The position numbers and the translations under genes are program-made. A DNA stretch of 64,000 nucleotides from Prosthecobacter algae. Lineage in GTDB: Bacteria > Verrucomicrobiota > Verrucomicrobiia > Verrucomicrobiales > Verrucomicrobiaceae. The notes beneath the pieces were generated by a model. The model made no database searches. It worked only from the letters and a program-made list of their open reading frames with translations, and was not told where the DNA came from. Positions 1 to 9,400 of this stretch are shown in pieces. Where the stretch lies: the NCBI RefSeq assembly GCF_039542385.1, contig NZ_BAABIA010000014.1:18240-82239 (forward strand), written 5' to 3'. The stretch's first letter is position 1; every line of letters begins with the position of its first letter.

Positions 1-86
1 CTCTTGTTTTGATCCATCCTCCATCCCAAGTTAAATCGACAGAACTTCAAAAACTCCGCAAGTGCCAGCATCTCCTGATTCGACAT
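1..86 (-). CDS. Start of an unidentified gene, cut by the window edge
   Basis: An ATG at 86 opens a frame that stays open to the left edge (28 codons), beginning MSNQEMLALAEFLKFCRF. It would be the third gene in a minus-strand row after the CesT-like chaperone and the 118-residue protein, 77 nt downstream of the latter. A stop codon lies four codons upstream of this ATG, so the start cannot be further upstream. I see no good ribosome binding site. The N-terminus is amphipathic and mildly hydrophobic. I do not recognise a family, and the call rests only on the open frame and its position. Confidence 0.3.
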   Translation of the reverse strand, partial: MSNQEMLALAEFLKFCRFNLGWRMDQNK

Positions 87-163
87 TTGAATAAGCTAGC
101 CGGAAGTAACGCGGCGAACAAAAGCTTAACCAATGAAGATATTATTTAGGATCATGCTATCAT

Positions 164-520
164 TTATATCGTTCTGCCTATGTGTCGATCCTGTTTTATC
201 GCATTACTCAGAACAGGATTAAATAATGTGTGCATAGAAGGCTTTACTCCTAGATTTATATTCTTGGGCACACGGATCTCTGCTAGCTCTTCTTTGGAAA
301 ATGCTAAAGAATTAGGTTTTGAGTCCATTCCCTCAGCACCAAACGAATTCTTTGTACCCTTGGCAGCTCCAGCCGCAGCGGCTGCACCGACTTCACAGAA
401 CAGAGCAAAAAATTGCGCTGGTCTACTATTCACTTGTGAAGCGGCTGCGCCCATAGTCCTAAAGCCATACTCAATCGATTTGGCAATACCCTGATTGTCT
501 TGATTGGTTGAAGGCGGCAT
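164..520 (-). CDS. Unidentified 118-aa protein next to a T3SS-type chaperone
   Basis: I do not recognise this protein. It has 118 residues, a polar N-terminus (MPPSTNQDNQGIAKSIEYG), a small-residue Ala/Gly stretch around residues 45-55 and a basic C-terminus. It lacks a Sec signal peptide and any clear membrane segment. It starts 41 nt after the stop of the CesT-like chaperone gene and is probably co-transcribed with it. Secretion chaperones are often encoded beside their substrates, so a type III secreted protein is possible, but that is inference from position. Base composition is clearly lower in G+C than most of the window. A shorter frame on the opposite strand (180-494) covers the same DNA; I prefer this one because it continues the operon. 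Confidence 0.45.
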   Translation of the reverse strand: MPPSTNQDNQGIAKSIEYGFRTMGAAASQVNSRPAQFFALFCEVGAAAAAGAAKGTKNSFGAEGMDSKPNSLAFSKEELAEIRVPKNINLGVKPSMHTLFNPVLSNAIKQDRHIGRTI

Positions 521-561
521 AATAAAATAGATTGAATTAATCGAATCAAGTTACTCCAAAC

Positions 562-1071
562 TTAGACCGCCTCAGCCACACGGTCACGCAGATGGTGCGC
601 ATGATTGATGAAGGTATTGAGAAGCTTGCTGAGAGTCTCCCCATCGCTGGCCTGAAATGGCCGCCATTCGAAATGGAAAACGGCGATGGCGCTGTCCGGG
701 ATGAGCGCCAGCCAGCCTCCCAGAGTATCAGCCCCATAGGCATTGATCTCCAGCAGCTTCCGCATCTGTTCAGGGCTGGGGGGACCCTCAGATTCCGCAA
801 TCATCGCCGTGAGCAGCAAACTGTTGCTGTTGTCATGCAGGGTCAAGGTCATGGGCATTCCCTCCGTACTTTCCATCACGCAGAGCCCCTGGTCGTTCAC
901 CTCCAGGGCCTGACCCGAAAGCCCATTCACTTCGCTGATCAGACGGCGCATCACCTCCAGCGGCTCAGCCGGAGTTTTTTCACCCGTCGAAGCCCCCTTG
1001 GCAGAGGAGCGCATGAGATCGCGAACAGAGCGCGGTGAGGAGGCTGCTTTACTCATAATGGCAGATGCCAT
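562..1071 (-). CDS. CesT/SycE-like type III secretion chaperone
   Basis: This 169-residue acidic protein matches the general pattern of class I type III secretion chaperones (CesT/SycE/Tir-chaperone fold). After a polar N-terminal tail of about 40 residues come an alpha-beta region with a strand of the type PMTLTLHD, a buried hydrophobic strand (NSLLLTAMI), the helix LLEINAYGADTLGG, the strand SAIAVFHFEW and a final helix (ETLSKLLNTFINHAHHLRD). Such proteins act as dimers in the cytoplasm, bind the N-terminal part of a secreted effector and keep it export-competent. The next gene downstream may be the partner. Met6 (ATG at 1056) is an alternative start. The family call is by pattern only; no secretion apparatus genes are in the window. 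Confidence 0.6.
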   Translation of the reverse strand: MASAIMSKAASSPRSVRDLMRSSAKGASTGEKTPAEPLEVMRRLISEVNGLSGQALEVNDQGLCVMESTEGMPMTLTLHDNSNSLLLTAMIAESEGPPSPEQMRKLLEINAYGADTLGGWLALIPDSAIAVFHFEWRPFQASDGETLSKLLNTFINHAHHLRDRVAEAV

Positions 1072-1250
1072 TTAAAATATTCTTACTAGAAATCAAATAG
1101 ATTATACCTTCATAAACAAGCATAAAACATCCATAAAAAATGAGCTGACTTAAGCTTAATGCTCGTACGGCCCCACGCATCATGGCAGGGAGTTTGCCTC
1201 GTCGCGGATTTGACTTGTCTGCCAGCCGCCTGATAGCTGTGAAAAATCTC

Positions 1251-2459
1251 ATGCAGCCCACCCCCGCTGAACCCACCGCCAAACCTGCCGCGCCTCCCGA
1301 TCTGGAAATCAAGGACGCCCAGCTCATTTTCAACCAGGTGTGGAAGCAGCTCGAGGATGACTACGGCCGCGAAAACCTGCGCTTCCCAAAGGAGCTCATC
1401 CTCCTCGGCGGGGCCCCCGGTGCGGGCAAAGGCACCAACACCAACTTCATCCGCAAGCTGCGCGGCATCACCGCCGAGCCCATCGTCGTCAGCGCCCTTC
1501 TCGACAGCCCTGAATCCCAAAAGCTGAAGTCCCAGGGTGGCATGGTGGGCGACCGTGAAGTCGTCGGCATCCTCTTCCGCAAACTCCTCGAACCCGAGCA
1601 GCAAAACGGGGCTATCCTCGATGGCTTCCCCCGCACCAAAGTGCAGGTGGAGTGCCTGAAGCTCCTCTTTGATGAAATGATGCGCCTGCGCCGGGACTTC
1701 TCCGCCACGCCCGATGCCTTCCATTTCAAACAGCCCATCTTCCACATCATGGTGCTCTTTGTGGATGAGGCCGAAAGCATCGCCCGCCAGCTCAAACGCG
1801 GCCAGGAAGTCCTCGCCCACAATGAGGAAGTCCGCCGCTCCGGCCTGGGCGAACTCTGGGAAGAACGCGCCACCGACTTCGATCCCACCCTCGCCCGCAA
1901 TCGCTACAAGGTCTTCAAAGAGAAGACGTACGATGCGCTCGTCTCCCTGAAGGAAATCTTCCACTACCACTTCATCAATGCCCAGGCCTCGCTGGACCTC
2001 GTGCAGGAAAACATCGTGCGCGAGCTGGAGTATCAAAGCTCCCTGGAGCTGGATCCCCGCACCTTCGACCTCCTGCGCAAGCTGCCGCTGGCCAGCGAAA
2101 TCATCCGCCATGCCCGGCAAGACCTCGTCCGCCGCCTGGACAGCTACAAGGTGGAAAAGGCCGACCTCATGCAGGCCGTCGTGGATTTCATCGAGGGCAA
2201 AATGATGCCCATCATCGTCCGCCACGCCATCTCTGGCCGCGCCGATATCAACTCGGAAAACACCCTTTTCCACGACCCCGAAGCCCTGGCCATCCTCATC
2301 GACATCTTCTCCGAGCGCGGCTTCCACGCCACTGCCGATCTCCACCTCATCGAGATCCCCGAACGCTTCGACCTGCAGACCGGCGAGATCCACTGCCGGA
2401 AGAAAAAAGTCTTCCGCTTCAACATCCGCTTCAAAGGCTCCGAGATCCGCCGCGGCTAA
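1251..2459 (+). CDS. Nucleoside monophosphate kinase (adenylate-kinase-like) with long C-terminal extension
   Basis: The P-loop GGAPGAGKGT lies at about residues 53-62 and the adenylate-kinase signature DGFPRTKVQVE at about residue 123, so this is a cytoplasmic enzyme that transfers phosphate from a nucleoside triphosphate to a monophosphate. A classical adenylate kinase has about 215 residues; this protein has 402, with roughly 190 extra C-terminal residues of unknown role, rich in basic residues near the end. I chose the ATG at 1251 because the sequence preceding it (alternative ATG at 1182, GTG at 1239) is Arg/Leu-rich and looks untranslated. There is no strong ribosome binding site for any of the three starts. 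The gene stands alone between a minus-strand T3SS-like block and repeats, so a housekeeping adenylate kinase may exist elsewhere. Confidence 0.8.
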   Translation: MQPTPAEPTAKPAAPPDLEIKDAQLIFNQVWKQLEDDYGRENLRFPKELILLGGAPGAGKGTNTNFIRKLRGITAEPIVVSALLDSPESQKLKSQGGMVGDREVVGILFRKLLEPEQQNGAILDGFPRTKVQVECLKLLFDEMMRLRRDFSATPDAFHFKQPIFHIMVLFVDEAESIARQLKRGQEVLAHNEEVRRSGLGELWEERATDFDPTLARNRYKVFKEKTYDALVSLKEIFHYHFINAQASLDLVQENIVRELEYQSSLELDPRTFDLLRKLPLASEIIRHARQDLVRRLDSYKVEKADLMQAVVDFIEGKMMPIIVRHAISGRADINSENTLFHDPEALAILIDIFSERGFHATADLHLIEIPERFDLQTGEIHCRKKKVFRFNIRFKGSEIRRG

Positions 2460-2501
2460 CCACCTTTGCAATAACCCACCGCCTGCCCCTGGCAGCGCGC
2501 A

Positions 2502-2842
2502 TAGAAAAGTAGCCCGCACAGTCCCTGTGCGGACACCAGCGCCGACGGCTCACAGACAAGCGAGCGAGCAAAGATCCATTCGCAGAACTCCCATAGCCCT
2601 GCCCCGACGGGAGAATCTGGAAAGATGGCGGCCCGGGGCTTCGAGGTTGCTATCCGCACAGGGACTGTGCGGGCTACCTATCGGCCAAACCTCATCGGCA
2701 GATGCACCAAGCATCGAAAATCCGTTGTGTGATTCACCCAGCCTACATTCAGCAGCCGTCCCGATTTTCAGCCGCCTAACAAAAAGCATTCTCATTCACC
2801 AAACTGCTCTTAGTCTTGCGACTTCACACAAAGTAGCCCGTA
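2502..2842. repeat. 341-bp tandem repeat, unit 1
   Basis: First unit of a tandem array with an exact 341-bp step. Inside it a perfect 24-nt inverted repeat (2509-2532 against 2654-2677, core GCACAGTCCCTGTGC) encloses 121 bp. The unit also carries a 3' tail with no obvious symmetry. Confidence 0.9.
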
Positions 2843-3183
2843 TAGAAAAGTAGCCCGCACAGTCCCTGTGCGGAAAGCAGCGCCGAAAGCTCACCGACAA
2901 TCGAGCGTGCAAAGATCCATTCGCCGAACTCCCATAGCCCTGCCCCGACGGTAGAATCTCGAAAGAGGGCGGCCCGGGGCTTCGAGGCTGCTATCCGCAC
3001 AGGGACTGTGCGGGCTACTTATCGGCCAAACCTCATCGGCAGATGCACCAAGCATCGAAAATCCGTTGTGTGATTCACCCAGCCTACATTCAGCAGCCCT
3101 CCCGCTTTTCAGCCGCCTAACAAAAAGCATTCTCATTCACCAAACTGCTCTTGGTCTTGCGACTTCACACAAAGTAGCCCGTA
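2843..3183. repeat. 341-bp tandem repeat, unit 2
   Basis: Second unit, same length and nearly identical to unit 1 apart from scattered substitutions. The inner inverted repeat is retained (2850-2873 against 2995-3018). An 81-codon frame recurs on the minus strand of units 1 and 2, but it runs through the palindrome and is not taken as a gene. Confidence 0.9.
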
Positions 3184-3392
3184 TAGAAAAGTAGCCCGCA
3201 CAGTCCCTGTGCGGACAGCAGCGTCGAAAGCTCACAGACAATCGAGCGAGCAAAGATCCATTCGCCGCCTCCCATAGCCCTGCCCCGACGGTAGAATCTC
3301 GAAAGAGGGCGGCCCGGGGCTTCGAGGCTGCTATCCGCACCGGGGACTGTGCGGGCTACTTGTCGGCCAATCCTCATCGGCGGATGCGCCAA
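3184..3392. repeat. 341-bp tandem repeat, truncated unit 3
   Basis: Third copy, which keeps the inverted-repeat half (outer arm at 3191, inner arm around 3335-3359 with one inserted G) and then diverges at about 3392. It also shows a short deletion at about 3266 relative to units 1 and 2. The stretch between the NMP kinase and the giant protein gene (2460-3466) holds nothing else that I can support. Confidence 0.85.
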
Positions 3393-3466
3393 AGTACTCC
3401 AGAGCTTTAGCTCGCCAAGCCCCCGCCTCAGATCCGACTCCTGATTCCGTCAATCCCCGCATCCCA

Positions 3467-6400
3467 CTAAGGCCCCGCCACCGGCAGCAGCATCACCGCC
3501 CCGCCCTGCCCCATGCCATTGATGGGCTTGGTCGGGGCACTCAGGAAGTAGCCGAAGGTGCCCTGGTAATCTCCAGCTTTTTGCAGAGTCGTGGCCTTGT
3601 AGGCGGGCAGCTTGCCATCTGTATGCAGGAAGCTGCCGCTGATCTCACCCGTGGCAGGCACCAGCTTCATGGAAAAATTCTTGGTCTTCAGCGGCAGCGG
3701 AGTGACGACGTTTTTCGGGCTGATGTTGACCGGGAACATCAGCGGGGCAGCCAGCAGCCCATCCATGAAGGTGAGCGTGGCATTGCCGATGCTGTTGGTT
3801 AGATCAATGGGACCCAGCTCCGGGATGACGCTGGTATTTTCACTCGCGGCGGGCACGCTGTACCGGGCCCCCACCATGTCCAGATTGATGCCGCCGGGCC
3901 AGCCGTCCGGGTACCACTGCATTTTGTTAGGCAGTTGCGCAGGGCGGTTCCACAGATAGTTCACCCCAAAGGTGTCATAACCAGGATTGCTCACCGGCAC
4001 GAGGGTCACCGGGCCCGCGAGATGGCCTTTGTTGGCATAGAGGGAGACAAAGAGCGGGGCCTGATGGTAGGCCGAAAGGGCCGCGCTGGCGATGAAGGGC
4101 GTGTTGTCCGCCAGGGTCCCGGCAAACTTCACGCTGCCGCTGGAACTAAGGATCATCGAGCCGATGCCCGTTCCCGGCGGATAGTCCGCCGCCGTCAGCG
4201 CGCCCTGCGGCACGGCGGGAAAGGTGAGATTGAACCGCTGGCTGGCACCGCTGACGAGGGCGGTGGGGACTTTGCTCTTCGCGCTGTAGTGAGCGCGGTC
4301 GGCCACGAAGTTGGATACGGCCAGGGTGGCGGCCCCCTGCTTTTGCGTCAGCACGCCGGTCATGCGTGCCGGATTGCGGCTGGCCAATCCAAACGTCAGT
4401 TCCAAGTCCGCCTTGCCCTTGCGCAGGATTTTCAGCGTGTCGCTACTTGCAGCACCCGTGCCAAAGCGAACGGCTCCGCCATGGGTCATGAGGGCCTTGA
4501 AGGGCAGGCTTGCGCCATCCACTTTCAGCGTGCCACTCATCGCCCCAGTGCTGCTGAGTGTGAGGGTGAATAGGCCGGTATTGGCATTGCCCGGCAGCGT
4601 GCCTGCCGGGGCGGGAGACACAGTCGAGGGCAGGATCAACCCACTGTACGTGCCCGTGATTTCAGGCGTGAAAAAGTTCTTGGTGAACTGGGCCGTCACC
4701 GTCAGGCCCGGCTGCATGATGAAGGTGTAGGAAGGGAGATGCGAATTGAATTCCGACCATCCCGTGCCGGCCTTATTCACGGACCAATGAGAAAATGCAT
4801 AACCAGGAAGTGCCTTGGCCGTGAGCTTGATCGGCAGGCCCACGTAATAGGTATTCGCCACGGCCTTGTCCACGGAGGCAGGCAGGGCCACAGCTCCCCT
4901 AACCAAATTTGTGTTCGTCTCGGCATCGAAAGTAGCCGGGATATTCACCGTCAGCACACTGGTGACGCGGTAGGTGAAGCTGCGCTTCGTCAGGGCGGAT
5001 ACCTTCCCTCTTTCATCCACCGACCTAACCACAAGTTGGTTCACACCAGGAATGGCAGTCACGCCCAGGGAGAAGGTAGGGTTGATGCCCGGCACGGTGG
5101 GCAGCAGGGCCGCATCCACAAATGCCCCCCCATTGATCTGCACCTGCACGGCCTGGATGCCCTTGTCATCCTTGGCGCTGCCGGTCACCGCGATCTGCGG
5201 CCCCTGCGCGGCGGTGAAAATGGCGTTGGCTTTCGGCGTTGTCAGCACCAGCGAGGGCACACTGGCATCCACCGTGTCCAGGATGCGCACCGTCGTGCTA
5301 CTCTGCGCCCCCAGGGCACCGCCGCCGGTGACATTGGAAAGTGTGAGAAGGAAATTTTCATGCGGCTCCTTCAAGGAAGGATCGGGGAAAATGGGAATCT
5401 GGATGTTGGCCACGGCCTGGCCGGGGGCAAAAGTAAGAGTGTCACTGACAGGGATGAAATCAGCGGAGGAGGCCAAGCCTGGATCGGTGCCTAGCAGGGT
5501 GGTCAGATAGTCCACGGTGAGAGTGCCGATGCTGCCGCCCGTGCGATAGACGGGGATGGAGGCGAGGCCGGCGTCTTCACTCACCCGCACCACCGGCCCA
5601 GCAAAGGCGAGAGTCCCCGGTGCATCCGCCGCACCCGCTTCCACCGCGCCGATGTCCACCCTGGCCCCTTGCAGGCGCGGCTGGCCACGCTGGTCCACAT
5701 TGAGGGGGAAGAGAGGTGCCGTGGTGGCACCGTTTTCAGGATCGCGTGCCGGGCTACCGGGCAGCGGCGGCAGGGTCTGCGTGGCACCACCGTAGTCGCC
5801 CAGGGGGGCCAGCATGGGGTCCAGCGGCTCAGCCGTGGTGCCGGTGAGATCTGTGTCCTGCCAAGTGACTCCGCCACCGTCTGCTTGGCCGATCAAATTG
5901 TTACCCAGGCTGGTGAGCGTGCCGCTACCAATCACGGTGACTTCCGGGGAGGTGCCTGCGGGGCTGTTTCCCGCGATGATGCAGCCATCCAGCGTGATGG
6001 ACGAGGCTGCACCAGAAAAGCCCAGCGCCGTCACGGCTCCACCACTGGCTGTGGTGGTATTTCCCGCGAGGGTGCATCGGTTCAGCCGCATCTGGCTGCT
6101 GCTGCCAGCCGCATCAGCCAAAGAGACCACCGCACCGTCGGATGCCATGGAGTTTTGGTGGATGGTGCATTGATTCAGCGTGGTGGTAGCTGTGCCTTGG
6201 CTGCCGCAAAGGGCAAACACCGCTCCACCACCGCCGCTGACTTGGTTCGCCTGGAAGGTGCAAGACTCCAGCGTGACCTCAGACCGCCCCCCATTCGCCC
6301 AATGATGAACGGCCCCGCCGGCATTGGCTTGGTTGCCGGTGAAGAGGCTGCGCCTCACTGTGCTCTGGCAGGAACCGCCGCCCTGCGCATAATGGCTGAT

Positions 6401-9400
6401 GGCACCGCCGCGGCCAGGGCATAAGTTTGTTAGAAACACGCTGTCCTCCACGGTGAGTCGTGGATTCATTGACGGGCCAAAGGACAGGAGGACGATGGCG
6501 CCTCCATTGTCAGCTTGGTTGCCTGAAAAAACACAGCGGTTGATTGCGAGCGAACCATCATTCACGGCCACGGCTCCGCCATCAAAGTTCGTGATGTTTG
6601 ACGTCAGTCTGCAGTCGCTAAGGGAGAGGCTGCCATCGCTGGCGATGGCTGCTCCATTAGCCCCGCTCACATTAGCCCCGGTCAAATTCAGATGGGAGAG
6701 CCCCAGGGACCGTTGTGACGGCAGATAAAAGATGGGTCTGCCGACCTGCGGGGTCAGCGTCACCGGCGCAGCCAGGCCGCTGGCGCTGATAATGACGGAA
6801 CGCAGCGGCACCAGCACCCCACTGGCACCCAGCGTCAGCCCGGAAAGGTTCGGGTCAAAGCCGATGATGGCTCCTTCCGGCGCATCGCGCAGGGCCTCGC
6901 GCAGGGAGACATCATTCGCGCCTGCGGGTACATCGAGTTCATCCTCCGCCACATCCACGCGCACGATCACGGACTCTGCTGCGCCGATGTCCGGCAGGGC
7001 GCTGCCATTGAAGTCGCCATCCACACTTCGTGTTAGGCCACGCTGGTCGGTGATGGAAGTCATTCCCACCGCGCGGTCCAGCGCCGGGCTGCCAGGCATG
7101 GGTGGGCAGGTGGGCGTGCGACCACCATAGAGGCCCACGGAAGCGACGAGGGCATTCAGCGGACTGGCGGCGCTGCCCACGTAGTCGCCATTCGTGTTCG
7201 GCAATCCTGCGGGAACAGGCGTACCAGTGGCGGGTTCCACGCCGATGACATTGGCTCCCGTGCGGGTGAAGGTGCTGTTTTCCACCACCAAGTCCGGGCT
7301 GGCGGGCGCGCGGTTGCCTGCGATGATGCAGTTGTCCACCGTCGCGCCGTCGCGACAATTTTCCACGACCACACCGCCGCCGCGCAAGGACGCTGCTTCG
7401 TTGCCAGTGAAAGTGGATTGGCTGATTTTTATCTGGACGCCGGCGTCATACAGGCCGCCGCCGCGCGACCCGGCGCGATTGCCGGAGAAGGTACATTGGA
7501 TGACCTGCTGCTGGAGAAAGCCGCTCTCATAGCACACCGCACCACCGCGGAAGGTGGCGGTGTTGTCCGTGAAGGTGCAACCCTGCATGACGACGTTGCC
7601 GCCTGCGGTGCCCATGGACACCGCACCGCCGTTGCCAGTGACACTGTTGCCAGTGAACCAGCAGTTTTCCAGGCTGAGACGGGCACCATTGAGAATGGCC
7701 CCGCCATTGCCAGTGACCTTGCCGCCTTTCAGAGTAAGTCCACGCAGGCGAACCTCGGCCGCGCCGTTGGCGAACTGGAATATCCGGCTGGCACCTGCGG
7801 CATCGAGGGTGAAACCAGCGGCGAGATGACCAGCATCCAGGTATAGGGAGTTGCCGTTATTGCCCATCTGCCCCAGGGAGGGGTTCAAGGTCAGCGTCTG
7901 GCCATTGAGGGCGTCACCGATGCGGATGATGGAGCCGCTGGCCGCATCCCGCAGGGCCTCACGCAGGGAGACATTGGCCCCGGCAGGAGTGTCCAGTTCA
8001 TCCGCAGCGGTCGTGACCAGAACCGCGGGGGCTTCCACAGCCCCCATGTCCGGCTGTGCGCCGCCGGTGAAGTTGCCATCCACCACACGCGGCTGGCGGT
8101 TGCGGTCCAGGATGACCGTGGTGGCCCCAGCGGCATCCAGCACCGGGCTGCCTGGCAGAGGAAAGAAGGTGTTGGTCGCCAGATTGACCTGCGGCGACAA
8201 AGGGCTGGCAGCGGTGCCTGTGAGGTCGGAGCCGGCCCAGGTGACACCGCCCGCATCACCGATGCCGATGAGGTTGGTGCCATTGCTCGTAAAGGTGCCG
8301 GAGGCGCGCTGCACATCGGGTCCGGTGGGGGCGGTATTGCCCGCGACGATGGTGGAAGTGAGCGTGGTGATCGCCGCACCCATGCCCTGATTGTTATACA
8401 AACCGCCGCCGCTGCTGGCTGCGGTGTTGTTCATCACCGTGCAGTGCAGGGCGGCGAGGGTGGCGGGGCCGTTGCCACTGGAGTTAGCAAGCGCACCGCC
8501 ATGCCGGAGGGAGGCATTGCTAAAGATGAGGCAGTTTTCCAGTTCCACCGTGGCCGCGCCACCACCAGCGGTGCTGTTGTAGATGGCTCCACCTTGGGTA
8601 CTGGCTTGGTTACCACTCAATGTGCAGCGTTTCAGCGTCAGCCGACTCGGGGTGGCGGCCATGCCGTTGGCGATGGCACCGCCCTGGCTGGCTCCATTCA
8701 GGCTGAGCGTGCAGTCCGCCAGTGATAGCGTGCCCTGGTTCAGGATAGCCCCGCCCTTGCCATTCTCCACCGCGCCCAAACCAGCGCTGAAGCCGATGGC
8801 AATGCCATCGCTGTTTAACGCGGGTGCCCCCTGAAAGTCCACCCGTGAAAGGTGGAAGCAGACACCCGGCAGGACATGGATGGCACGGCTTTCTGGGTGG
8901 CCCACCTGAATGCGCAAAGCGCTGCTGCCAGCCAGGATCAGTGATTTGTCCACCATCAGCTCACCGCTGCTAAGGAACTGACGCGAGCCTACGAAGTCTG
9001 TCGAAGTCAGCACGGCCCCCACAGGAGCATCCCGCACCGCCTCGCGCAGAGTGACCTGGGCACCGGAGGGAGTGTCAAGCTGGTCCCCAGGGGCGTTTAT
9101 GCTCACGACGAAGGACTCCGCCGCGCCGCTGTCTGCCACGGCGTTGTTATCCAAGTTGCCATCCGCCGGGCAAACAAACCCGCGCTGGTCCGTGGTGGCG
9201 GTGGAGGCGCTGGCGCGGTCGATGGCCGGACTGTTGGGCAGAGGCGGCATGGTGTCCGTGAGACCACCATAGCGGCCCAGTTCGGCGAGGTTGAGCTGGC
9301 TGGCGGTGACATTGCGGATGTCCGTGGGCTGATTGTAGTTCGCAAAAAAACCATCCAGGCCCAGCACGTTGCCGCCGCCGCTGCTGGGGGTGATTTGCCC

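Noticed and set aside
180..494. 104-aa frame on the plus strand
   Set aside because: Fully inside the minus-strand 118-aa frame; that one continues the operon with the CesT-like gene.
1110..2519. 469-aa frame antisense to the NMP kinase
   Set aside because: Shadow of a GC-rich gene; no domain pattern, and the other strand has a P-loop kinase.
2550..3136. Recurring 81-aa minus-strand frame in the 341-bp repeats
   Set aside because: It recurs only because the DNA is repeated, runs through the palindrome and has no protein-like pattern.
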